A stretch of 13,363 bases of DNA from Negativicutes bacterium. Lineage in GTDB: Bacteria; Bacillota_C; Negativicutes; Sporomusales_B; JARLHX01. Below, in pieces: positions 1-6,326 of the stretch. The position numbers and the translations under genes were made by a program. The notes below the pieces were generated by a model. It was not told where the DNA came from and ran no database searches. It saw only the letters and a list, made by a program, of their open reading frames with translations. The stretch lies in assembly GCA_031292015.1 (NCBI GenBank), contig JARLHY010000186.1:1-13363 (forward strand), in the 5' to 3' direction. The stretch's first letter is position 1, and each line of letters begins with the position of its first letter.

Positions 1-111
1 CGGGGCAGAGATTTGCGTGTGCTGGCAGGATGCGGTGAGCCGCACACTTGCAGAAGCCGGAACATGCACCTTGAGGTGCCGCCGGTATGATGCCCTTATA
101 GGGCTAGTGCA

Positions 112-134
112 AACCGCACCTTGAAGGTGCGGTT
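112..134. other. Near-perfect palindrome AACCGCACC-TTGAA-GGTGCGGTT
   Basis: A 9-bp perfect stem that extends to 11 bp around a single central G if fully drawn as a palindrome. It shares its core (GCACC-TTGA-GGTGC) with the hairpin at 66-79. Only a loose T/G-rich stretch follows, so terminator function is doubtful. Confidence 0.6.
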
Positions 135-144
135 GTGATTTGGT

Positions 145-180
145 TTTGTCTGTCAGAAAGGATACCGTTCTGACAGATAA
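145..180. other. Strong hairpin TCTGTCAGAA / TTCTGACAGA
   Basis: A perfect 10-bp stem (149-158 with 167-176 region) surrounds a loop of about 9 nt. Outward extension by TTTG/TAAA pairing, with one G-U, lengthens it to about 14 bp. No T-tract follows. Its role is unknown; it could be part of a structured RNA or an operator-like dyad. Confidence 0.55.
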
Positions 181-202
181 AGAGCAACTGGGCTTCCGCC
201 GG

Positions 203-225
203 GCCGCGCATGGTTCGCGGCTTTT
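203..225 (+). terminator. Possible intrinsic terminator (GCCGCG stem, TTTT)
   Basis: GCCGCG (203-208) pairs with CGCGGC (216-221) across a 7-nt loop, followed directly by TTTT. The stem is short and the T run is only four long, so it is a weak candidate for ending transcription that enters from the left, ahead of the TPR gene. Confidence 0.35.
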
Positions 226-291
226 CATGGCAAGCTAGATTGAGGCAGACAAATCAGGGAACCGGTTCAACTTTTACTGGGGGGATTGGTT

Positions 292-1635
292 TTGGGCATA
301 TTGTCGCGGTTATGGTCAAGAAACCCGGGAAATGAGTCGTACATCCGGCGCTGGCTGGCACAGGGGCGGGAGGAGGACGACCGGGAACACGGCGATGTCT
401 TCGTTCTTTTCGTGGAATTGATGAAAGCGGCCAGCCGTTTCGGAACGGAAAACAGCCGGTTTCAGGCTACCGCCAGGCAGTACCTTGGCGACAGCACGTT
501 GTTTGAAATTACCTGCTACACTTATCAGCGGCTGGAGGACTGGCTGGCTGAGCATGAGTCGGGGCTCAGGCCCCTGGTGGCCGAACCTGTGGCCGATTTG
601 ATCGTGGAAGTGTTTTCGGTTGCCTGGCATAAAGACGAGGCGTGGGTGAACCGGCAGTTTGCCGAGCGACTGGACGGGTACCGGATTCTGGCGAAAAACG
701 CTGAGATTGAGGCAATTCATGGTGACCTGATCCAGCGGATTCTTGCCACCAGAGGGGACCGTCTTGACGGGAGGAACGGACCGGGCGGCGGATCGGTCCC
801 GGAGGACGACCGGCTTTTTGTTGAGCAAAGTCTGGCGCTTTTTGAGACAACCGAACTTCCGGCAGTACTGGAAGCGGCACGGGATTATTGCCGGAGGCAG
901 ACCAAACAGGTTGGCGCGGAAAAGAAGGTGCTGTGCGGCAGCGAACTGGCGGACCAGGAGGACCGCGACTACCGGTTCGCGATGGCGCTGCTGGGGCAGC
1001 GGGATTTTGTCAAAGCCTGCCGGGCCTTCACAAAGGTATTGGAAGCTAACCCGGACAACTATAACGCACTGCTGGAGCGGGGCCGGCTCCAGGTCGGGCT
1101 GGGGCGCCCGCTGGAGGCAGTGGAGGATTTCTCACGGGCGATTGGTGCGAAGTCTGACGACTGGCGGGCTTATCTGGAGCGCGGCAGATGCTACCAGCGG
1201 GTTTTGCGGATGGGGGATGAAGCTGCGGCGGATTACTCCAAGGCCATCGCTCTGGAGCCTGATAATCCGGTCGGCTATTTCGCGCGGGGCTCGCTTTACG
1301 ATGAAATAGCCCTGAAGTTCGAAATCGAGGCCCGCGATACCAAGAAGTCGGGCAAGGATGATCAAGCGGCCAGGGGATTCCGGGCGGCAGTCGACGATTA
1401 CAGCAAGGCGATCGCCCTGAATCCCGAATACGACGACGCCTATACCGCCAGGGGCCTGGCCTATGCCCGCAGGGCCCGGACCGGCGGAAACCGCGAGGAT
1501 GCCGCGAGAGCGGTCGCCGATCTGGAAAAAGCTATCGGTCTGAACTGGGAGCACGGCTACTTGTACAAGACGGTGGATGAGCTGAAAGACCTGGCCGGGC
1601 AGGCTGAAAACAGCCGGGAGATGACGACGGTATAA
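292..1635 (+). CDS. Tetratricopeptide-repeat protein of unknown function
   Basis: About 447 residues, likely cytoplasmic, since no signal peptide or membrane segment is seen. The C-terminal half (from about residue 225) holds roughly five TPR units, each ending in a helix with the typical A-DY/F-S-K-A-I-L-P pattern, for example DYSKAIALEPDN and DYSKAIALNPEY. The fourth is stretched by a charged insert (EIEARDTKKSGKDDQ). TPR arrays form superhelical protein-binding scaffolds. The N-terminal 220 residues are mostly helical in look, rich in Trp and acidic residues, and match nothing I recognise. A TTG at 286 is also open, but the GGGGGGA ribosome binding site (279-285) touches it; the TTG at 292 sits at a proper distance of 6 bases and is preferred. 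It appears monocistronic and has no clear functional link to the dha operon. Confidence 0.85.
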   Translation: MGILSRLWSRNPGNESYIRRWLAQGREEDDREHGDVFVLFVELMKAASRFGTENSRFQATARQYLGDSTLFEITCYTYQRLEDWLAEHESGLRPLVAEPVADLIVEVFSVAWHKDEAWVNRQFAERLDGYRILAKNAEIEAIHGDLIQRILATRGDRLDGRNGPGGGSVPEDDRLFVEQSLALFETTELPAVLEAARDYCRRQTKQVGAEKKVLCGSELADQEDRDYRFAMALLGQRDFVKACRAFTKVLEANPDNYNALLERGRLQVGLGRPLEAVEDFSRAIGAKSDDWRAYLERGRCYQRVLRMGDEAAADYSKAIALEPDNPVGYFARGSLYDEIALKFEIEARDTKKSGKDDQAARGFRAAVDDYSKAIALNPEYDDAYTARGLAYARRARTGGNREDAARAVADLEKAIGLNWEHGYLYKTVDELKDLAGQAENSREMTTV

Positions 1636-1656
1636 GCAAAAACAGCCCTTGAGCTG

Positions 1657-1842
1657 TTCTCAGGCCGCTCTACAACCCCCATCTGCTTTGCACCCGTAAA
1701 GGGCAGGCCGCATTTCTATGCGCCGAAGCGCAAGAACTGCGCACTTGGACCCACAACCCATTGCTAGCGTACTTCCCAGTACGCGTTGCTGCTGGGTTCG
1801 TGGGTCCGTCGCGCATCTGGGGGTTTCTGAACGGCCTGAGAA
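1657..1842. repeat. Long branched inverted repeat (MITE/BIME-like element)
   Basis: Nested complementary blocks run from the ends inward: TTCTCAGGCCG (1657-1667) with CGGCCTGAGAA (1832-1842); AACCCCCA (1674-1681) with TGGGGGTT (1818-1825); TGCGC (1738-1742) with GCGCA (1811-1815); GGACCCAC (1747-1754) with GTGGGTCC (1800-1807); AACCCA (1755-1760) with TGGGTT (1793-1798); GCGTACT (1767-1773) with AGTACGC (1778-1784). The left arm carries an extra side branch of about 55 nt (1682-1737) with its own small stems, such as CTGC-TTT/AAA-GCAG and GCAT/ATGC. It has no coding capacity. The order and length suggest a mobile, repetitive palindromic element or a stable RNA. Copy number cannot be judged from one window. 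Confidence 0.65.
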
Positions 1843-1864
1843 GATCTGAGTCTAAACACGCTGC

Positions 1865-1890
1865 AAACAGTCCTTGGACTATTTTTGTTT
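1865..1890 (+). terminator. Possible intrinsic terminator before the dha operon
   Basis: AAACAGTC pairs with GACTATTT across a CTTG loop, with one mismatch, and is followed by a T-rich run (ATTTTTGTTT). The stem is weak. It would insulate the dha promoter from read-through out of the TPR gene. Confidence 0.35.
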
Positions 1891-1976
1891 ATACGGCGCA
1901 ATAACCGGGTGAAGTGTCTAAGCTGCTGCCACCTTGCTGCGAGCTGTCCTTTTCTGCTGGTTTTTTCGGATGATTA

Positions 1977-1985
1977 TGGTATGAT
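1977..1985 (+). promoter_or_regulatory. Probable extended -10 promoter of dhaKLM (TGGTATGAT)
   Basis: TATGAT at 1980-1985 is preceded by TG one base upstream, which is the extended -10 motif. The -35 position 16-17 bases upstream holds only a poor match (CTGGTT/TGGTTT), as is common with extended -10 promoters. Transcription would start near 1992, giving a leader of about 130 nt before dhaK. Confidence 0.45.
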
Positions 1986-1993
1986 TTAGGTGA

Positions 1994-2067
1994 TAGACAA
2001 GGCCGGGAAGAATACTGCCGGGAGTGGCGCAGATGCCGGCCTGGCCGGACTTTGCGGATGTTGTCCT
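1994..2067 (+). other. Foldable 5' leader of dhaK
   Basis: Within the predicted leader, GACAA (1996-2000) can pair with TTGTC (2061-2065), extendable by two pairs past a bulged C. Inside it GGCCGG (2001-2006) pairs with CCGGCC (2036-2041), and CTGC/GCAG forms an inner stem. The fold is plausible but is not a riboswitch class I recognise. Chance is possible in this GC-rich DNA. Confidence 0.35.
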
Positions 2068-2125
2068 AAAAGTGCCCTGCTCTGAATAGGCTGTACCACG
2101 AAATACAGAGACGGAGGGGAAACGA

Positions 2126-3121
2126 ATGAAAAAGATCATCAACAGGCCGGAAGAAGTGGTTGAGGAGATGCTTCAGGGGGCGGTGCTCGCCCATCCGCGA
2201 TACTTGCGGCGGCTGGAAGGGTTCAATGTTCTGGTGAGAGCGGACGGGCCGACGAAAAAGGTGGCGCTGGTGAGCGGCGGCGGCAGTGGCCATGAACCAT
2301 CGCACGGCGGCTTCGTCGGGCGCGGCATGCTGGACGGGGCGGTAGCCGGAGCGGTCTTCACTTCCCCGACGCCGGACCAGGTGTTTGAAGCGGTCAAAGC
2401 TGTCAACGGCGGCCAGGGGGTACTCCTGATCATCAAGAATTATACCGGCGACCTCCTCAATTTCGAGATGGCGAGCGAATTGGCCGAAGCGGAAGGCATA
2501 AAAGTGGCGCGGGTTGTGGTCAACGACGACGTGGCGGTGGAAAATAGCACCTGGACCACCGGCCGGCGGGGCATCGCCGGAACGGTGCTTGTGCATAAGA
2601 TTACCGGCGCCAAGGCCGAGACCGGAGCAAGCCTGGAAGAGGTCACCCGGGTTGCGGAAAAGGTCATTGCCAACGTGCGGTCGATGGGTATGGCTCTGTC
2701 GCCCTGTATCGTTCCGGCGGCCGGCAAACCCAGTTTCGTCCTTGGCGAGGACGAAGTCGAAATCGGAATGGGAATTCACGGCGAACCCGGTACCCACCGG
2801 GAAGCACTCCGCCCGGCCGACGAGACAGTTGCGCACCTGATGGACAAAATTCTGGCCGAGGGTCTGGTGGCAGCGGGGGACGAGGTGGCAGTGATGGTGA
2901 ACGGGCTCGGCGGAACGCCGCAGATGGAATTGTACATCATCTACCGCAAAGTGGCCGAAATCCTTGGGGCCAAAGGGGTCGTCACCGCAAAAACCTATGT
3001 CGGCAATTACATGACTTCACTGGAAATGGCCGGATTTTCGATAACGGTGCTTAAACTGGATGAAGAACTCAAACAGCTGCTCAGCGCCCCGGCTGACACC
3101 CCGGCGTTCGTTCAGTTCTAA
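2126..3121 (+). CDS. dhaK: Dihydroxyacetone kinase subunit DhaK (PTS-dependent)
   Basis: 331 residues, the normal length for DhaK, the cytoplasmic subunit that binds dihydroxyacetone and presents it for phosphorylation. Residues known to matter in the family are all present: the GGGSGHEP loop at 51-58 with His56, the KNYTGD motif with Asp109, and His218 in GIHGEPG, which forms the covalent hemiaminal with the substrate carbonyl. There is no fused DhaL domain, so this is the separate-subunit type. GGAGGGG (2113-2119) lies 6 bases before the ATG. The gene leads a dhaK-dhaL-dhaM operon, 9 bases ahead of dhaL, so the product dihydroxyacetone phosphate would enter glycolysis or gluconeogenesis. 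Confidence 0.96.
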   Translation: MKKIINRPEEVVEEMLQGAVLAHPRYLRRLEGFNVLVRADGPTKKVALVSGGGSGHEPSHGGFVGRGMLDGAVAGAVFTSPTPDQVFEAVKAVNGGQGVLLIIKNYTGDLLNFEMASELAEAEGIKVARVVVNDDVAVENSTWTTGRRGIAGTVLVHKITGAKAETGASLEEVTRVAEKVIANVRSMGMALSPCIVPAAGKPSFVLGEDEVEIGMGIHGEPGTHREALRPADETVAHLMDKILAEGLVAAGDEVAVMVNGLGGTPQMELYIIYRKVAEILGAKGVVTAKTYVGNYMTSLEMAGFSITVLKLDEELKQLLSAPADTPAFVQF

Positions 3122-3130
3122 CTGGAGGTA

Positions 3131-3781
3131 ATGGCTTTGAGCAATACGACAGTTGCGGTGGTGGAAGCCATCTCAGCAGCAATCATACAGAACAAGGATT
3201 ATCTTACTGATCTTGACGCAGCCATCGGTGACGCCGACCACGGCATTAACATGGCCAGGGGCTTCACCGCTGTCACCGGAAAACTGCAGGCTCTCCCGCC
3301 GGAAACCGATGTCGGGACGGTGCTGAAAACCACAGCGATGACACTGATCTCCACGGTGGGAGGGGCCGCGGGCCCGCTGTACGGCACCGCCTTCCTGCGA
3401 GGAGCGGCCAGCGTTCAGGGCAGGAACACCATCGACAGGGCCGCGGCTCTGGGCCTTTTTGCGGCGGCGATCAACGGCATCAAAGAGCGGGGCAAGGCTG
3501 TCCGCGGCGAAAAAACGATGCTGGATGCCCTGGAGCCGGCTTATGACGCTTTTGCCACTGCCGCCGGCGAGCACAAATCCCTGGCGGTTTGTCTGGACGC
3601 GGCCTGTGAGGCGGCACAGCAGGGTATCGACTACACCAAGACAATTATTGCGACCAAGGGGAGGGCCAGCTACCTCGGAGAGCGGAGCCTGGGGCATCAG
3701 GATCCCGGCGCCACTTCGTCCTACATCATGCTCAAAGCCCTGGCCGATTACTGCCGGCAGAACGGTTTGGAGGTCAGCTGA
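3131..3781 (+). CDS. dhaL: Dihydroxyacetone kinase ADP-binding subunit DhaL
   Basis: 216 residues, all-helical family. DhaL keeps ADP tightly bound; the ADP is rephosphorylated by DhaM and then phosphorylates the substrate on DhaK. The Mg-binding triad is seen in DAAIGDADHG as Asp29, Asp34 and Asp36. The nucleotide-contacting TVGGAAGPLYGT stretch is at 75-86, and the conserved C-terminal motif KGRASYLGERS...HQDPGA runs from about 176. Two starts are possible. The ATG at 3131 is only 2 bases after GGAGG (3124-3128), whereas the TTG at 3137 has an 8-base spacing; the difference is two residues. The stop codon abuts the dhaM start, implying coupled translation. Confidence 0.95.
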   Translation: MALSNTTVAVVEAISAAIIQNKDYLTDLDAAIGDADHGINMARGFTAVTGKLQALPPETDVGTVLKTTAMTLISTVGGAAGPLYGTAFLRGAASVQGRNTIDRAAALGLFAAAINGIKERGKAVRGEKTMLDALEPAYDAFATAAGEHKSLAVCLDAACEAAQQGIDYTKTIIATKGRASYLGERSLGHQDPGATSSYIMLKALADYCRQNGLEVS

Positions 3782-4174
3782 GTGGTTGGTATCGTGATTG
3801 TTACCCATAGCGCCAAAACGGCGGAGGGAATTGTGGAGACGGCGGTCCAGATGGCCGGGCCGGGGCAGAAAATCATCGCCGCCGGTGGCGCGGCCGACGA
3901 GGCGATCGGCACCGACGCCGTGAAAATCAGCGAAGCCATCAGGGCGGCAGATGTCGGTGACGGGGTCGTAGTTCTTGTCGACCTGGGCAGCGCCGTGCTT
4001 AGTGCCGAGACAGCGCTGGAACTGCTGGAAGAGGAGCTGAGGCTCCGGGTCAGGATCGCTGACGCTCCAGTGGTGGAGGGTGCTGTCGCCGCGGTGGTCC
4101 AGGCGTCGATAGGGGCAGACCTGGCCGCGGTCGCGGCGGTCGCGGAAGAGGCCCGGGAATTAAGGAAGAAATAA
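3782..4174 (+). CDS. dhaM: PTS phosphocarrier subunit DhaM (single EIIA-like domain)
   Basis: 130 residues, GTG start, with GGAGG (3769-3773) inside the end of dhaL at an 8-base spacing and no gap after the dhaL stop. The N-terminus GIVIVTHS carries His9, the expected phosphorylation site of the mannose-EIIA-like fold. GGAADEAIGTDAVKI (about 35-49) matches the conserved GG...GT loop. It has only this domain, unlike enterobacterial DhaM, which is fused to HPr- and EI-like domains. It must therefore take phosphate from a general HPr encoded elsewhere. Its partner is the ADP bound to DhaL. The last third is rich in Ala, Val and Glu and looks helical. Confidence 0.93.
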   Translation: MVGIVIVTHSAKTAEGIVETAVQMAGPGQKIIAAGGAADEAIGTDAVKISEAIRAADVGDGVVVLVDLGSAVLSAETALELLEEELRLRVRIADAPVVEGAVAAVVQASIGADLAAVAAVAEEARELRKK

Positions 4175-4187
4175 ATAACGGACCAGC

Positions 4188-4225
4188 AAAAAACCCCGCG
4201 ACAAGCTTTGTTGCGGGGGTTTTTT
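4188..4225. terminator. Bidirectional intrinsic terminator between dhaM and the hydrolase gene
   Basis: An A6 run, an 11-bp stem CCCCGCGACAA / TTGTTGCGGGG (one G-U) with a tiny loop, and a T6 run. It works on either strand and sits between two convergent genes, 13 bases after dhaM and about 46 bases past the hydrolase stop. Confidence 0.92.
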
Positions 4226-4271
4226 CAGGCCGGGAAATATTGGCTTGTTTCGTTTGACCTGCGGAATTCGG

Positions 4272-5093
4272 TCAGACAGTCCGGAGAAAGTCGGCAGTGG
4301 CCTGATTGAATTTTTCCGCCTGGTCGTAGAACAGGAGATGGCCGCCGGCGTCAAAGGGGACAAAGCGGGCAGCCGGTATCTGGTCTGCCAGGTATTTTCC
4401 CTGGGCGATGCCGCGGGGAAAAACGTGGGAGTCGGCGGCGAAAACAATCGTTGGAACGGTGATGGTCGGCAATACCGGTGTAAAGTCGCGGATCAGAAAG
4501 TCGGCGTGAACCGCGATGGCGATCCAGGCCGGAGTTTTTAAAAGTTCGGCCACCATCCATTCTAACTCTTCCTCGGCCGGCGTGGTGTCGCGGAACTTTC
4601 CGGCAAAGACGCCGGCAAAGGCCTTGGTGTCACTGGTCTGGAAAATGTTGAGACTGTTCATGCCGTCGAAGGTGGTGTCTTTCAGCATATGGCAGTTCCA
4701 GGCCTCCTGACTGAACGGCGCCGGGTTGATGTCAACAAGGCCGACGGCTTTCAGGCGGCTGTCGTGGGCGTACTGCTGCCAATAGGACAGAACCACCGGC
4801 CCGGCCAGCGACCAGCCGAAGAGGGCGACATCTTTAAGACCGAGGTATTCGATAAGGGCTCTGATGTCCCGGGCGTATTCAGGTATGGTATGGCCGGTGA
4901 GTATTTTTGAGGAGTTGCCGTGACCGCGCATATCCATGGCGATGACCCGGAAATTTTTCGCCAGTTCAGGGACGTTGTTCCGCCAGAACTTGGAAGAGCA
5001 GGTCCAGCCGTGGACCAGAATGAGAGGCTGGCCGCTGCCGGCTTCCTCATAGTAAATTTGGGCCCCGTCCGCAGTGGTAAAGGTTTTTCCCAT
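4272..5093 (-). CDS. Alpha/beta-hydrolase fold protein
   Basis: 273 residues, the usual size for this family. The order of motifs is canonical: oxyanion-hole HGW (28-30) after strand b3, MDMRGHGNS (53-61), nucleophile elbow GWSLAG with Ser95, acid Asp221 in AADSHVF and catalytic His252 in AGGHLLF. The segment between about 125 and 200 forms the variable cap. No signal peptide is seen, so it is cytoplasmic. The family covers esterases, lactonases, C-C hydrolases and haloperoxidase-like enzymes, so the substrate cannot be assigned. GGAGGG lies 7 bases before the ATG. It is transcribed divergently from the LacI-type regulator, with 195 bases between them, so the regulator may control it. Convergent with dhaM. 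Confidence 0.9.
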   Translation of the reverse strand: MGKTFTTADGAQIYYEEAGSGQPLILVHGWTCSSKFWRNNVPELAKNFRVIAMDMRGHGNSSKILTGHTIPEYARDIRALIEYLGLKDVALFGWSLAGPVVLSYWQQYAHDSRLKAVGLVDINPAPFSQEAWNCHMLKDTTFDGMNSLNIFQTSDTKAFAGVFAGKFRDTTPAEEELEWMVAELLKTPAWIAIAVHADFLIRDFTPVLPTITVPTIVFAADSHVFPRGIAQGKYLADQIPAARFVPFDAGGHLLFYDQAEKFNQATADFLRTV

Positions 5094-5145
5094 GATATAT
5101 CCCTCCGCTGTTTGTTTAGGTAATCAATTATCTTTTGATCTGCCA

Positions 5146-5168
5146 AATCCTTCCGGCCGGGAAGGATT
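5146..5168. other. Perfect 9-bp dyad AATCCTTCC-GGCCG-GGAAGGATT
   Basis: The arms (5146-5154 and 5160-5168) are perfectly complementary around a 5-nt loop. The dyad is followed by the palindrome ATTATT-GTG-AATAAT (5166-5180). It lies between the divergent hydrolase and regulator genes, about 50 bases before the hydrolase start codon. It could be an operator for a dimeric protein or a hairpin in the hydrolase leader. Confidence 0.5.
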
Positions 5169-5230
5169 ATTGTGAATAATTTTCAGAATAAAGAAGGTTT
5201 TTCCGGGTAATGAGCGAAAAACTATTGTCG

Positions 5231-5244
5231 TGAAAACGTTTGCA
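5231..5244. promoter_or_regulatory. LacI/CcpA-type operator TGAAAACGTTTGCA
   Basis: A 14-bp pseudo-palindrome with the central CG that LacI-family proteins open with their hinge leucine. It deviates by about one base from the cre consensus used by CcpA. It lies 45-58 bases before the regulator start codon, consistent with autoregulation and control of the divergent hydrolase. Flanking GTCGTG (5227-5232) and CACGAC (5254-5259) add a wider inverted repeat. A CcpA homologue could also be the binder. Confidence 0.6.
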
Positions 5245-5288
5245 TTAATGAGACACGACGGGTTTCAAACTGAGATGGAGGCCGCAGG

Positions 5289-6281
5289 ATGGGAGATATC
5301 AGGGAAGTTGCCAAAATGGCCAATGTGTCGCCAAGCACCGTTTCCCGCGTCCTGGGGGGGAAGGTCCCTGTGGCCGAGGAAACCAAAAACAAAGTATTGG
5401 CTGCCATTGCCGAACTGAATTATCGCCCGAATATGGTGGCCCAGAGTCTGAAAGGGGGCCGGTTCAGGAGCATCGGCCTGATCATTCCCAATGTCCGCAG
5501 CCTGGTCTTTCCTGCGGCGATCAGAGGGATTGAGGATGTGGCGATGAAACACGGCTATATTGTCGTGCTTTGCAACACCGACGAGGATCAGGAGCAGGAA
5601 AAAGCTTATATTGAAGGGCTGCGGAGCCGCCTGGTGGACGGATTCATTTTTTCCACAGCCAGGCCGGATTATCAGAATATCAAAGCCCTGGAGGAAGAAG
5701 GGTTCCCGCTGGTGCTGCTCCTCCGGCAGATGGGAAGCCAGGCCCATGCCGTGGTGGTGGATAACTTTGACGGGGCTTATCAGGCGACACAGCATCTTAT
5801 TGCCCGCGGGTTGAAACGGATCGCCCTCATCAATGGCTCGCTTGATATCCAGTTGTACCAGGAAAGATTCCACGGCTACAAGCAGGCGATGGACGAAGCA
5901 TGGCTGCCATTGCCTGACGGCGCAGTCCTGCAAGGGATATACGGATGGGAAGACGCCTACCGTGAAACGATGGGGCTGCTAAGCGCCGGAACGAAGGTGG
6001 ACGCCTTTTTTGCCACCAATGACCCCAAGGCGGCAGGCGTGATGCGGGCTGTAAAGGATTTTGGCCTGTCGATCCCTGGGGATATCTCGGTAATGGGTTT
6101 CGATGACAGTGATATAGCGCCGCTGCTGGACCCACCGCTCACGACGGTGGCGCAGCCTTTCTACAAAATGGGGGCCAAGGCTTGCGAGCAACTGATAAAG
6201 GTCATTGAAGGAAAACGCCGGCCGAAGCCGAAGATTGACGTTTTCCCGGCCAAGCTGGTGGTCCGTGGGTCGGTAAAGTAG
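5289..6281 (+). CDS. LacI-family transcriptional regulator
   Basis: 330 residues, the family's typical length. An N-terminal helix-turn-helix (about 4-24: DIREVAKMANVSPSTVSRVL) is followed by the hinge YRPNMVAQSL (46-54 region), in which Leu54 is the residue expected to wedge into the central CpG of the operator. From residue 60 comes a periplasmic-binding-protein-like ligand domain starting RSIGLIIPN, with a late GFDDSDIAPLLDPPLTTV segment, as is standard. Start chosen by GGAGG (5277-5281), 7 bases before the ATG. It precedes the flavin oxidoreductase by 45 bases and heads the cluster, so it is the likely local regulator. The effector, presumably the imported compound or a sugar-like derivative, is unknown. 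Confidence 0.94.
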   Translation: MGDIREVAKMANVSPSTVSRVLGGKVPVAEETKNKVLAAIAELNYRPNMVAQSLKGGRFRSIGLIIPNVRSLVFPAAIRGIEDVAMKHGYIVVLCNTDEDQEQEKAYIEGLRSRLVDGFIFSTARPDYQNIKALEEEGFPLVLLLRQMGSQAHAVVVDNFDGAYQATQHLIARGLKRIALINGSLDIQLYQERFHGYKQAMDEAWLPLPDGAVLQGIYGWEDAYRETMGLLSAGTKVDAFFATNDPKAAGVMRAVKDFGLSIPGDISVMGFDDSDIAPLLDPPLTTVAQPFYKMGAKACEQLIKVIEGKRRPKPKIDVFPAKLVVRGSVK

Positions 6282-6326
6282 AGGAGTCCTTCAATTAAAA
6301 TCAATTTACCAAAATGGAGGGTTATT

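Larger units (their letters stand above)
1..285. other. Hairpin-rich non-coding region upstream of the TPR gene
   Basis: No credible coding frame is seen here. The stretch is full of inverted repeats: TGCGG/CCGCA (31-44), GCACC-TTGA-GGTGC (66-79), GCCC-TTATA-GGGC (92-104), a 9-11 bp stem at 112-134, a 10-14 bp stem at 145-180 and a GC stem with a short T run at 203-225. TTGCA (48-52) and TGCAA (108-112) could close a multibranched domain around the 66-104 hairpins, with CCGG/CCGG (57-60 with 82-85) as an inner stem. It could be the 3' part of a structured RNA, a regulatory leader or the tail region of an upstream gene. I compared it by eye with common riboswitch, RNase P, tmRNA and SRP signatures and did not recognise any. 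Confidence 0.5.

Noticed and set aside
1..285. Known riboswitch, RNase P, tmRNA, SRP or group II intron domain V
   Set aside because: None of the conserved core sequences I know for these classes could be matched by eye; left as unclassified structure.
1641..1658. AACAGC-CCTTGA-GCTGTT hairpin just after the TPR stop as its terminator
   Set aside because: The stem is only 6 bp and no T run follows; it overlaps the start of the large inverted repeat.
2066..2836. Minus-strand open frame of 256 codons
   Set aside because: Opposite dhaK, whose catalytic residues are intact; no ribosome binding site or family signature.
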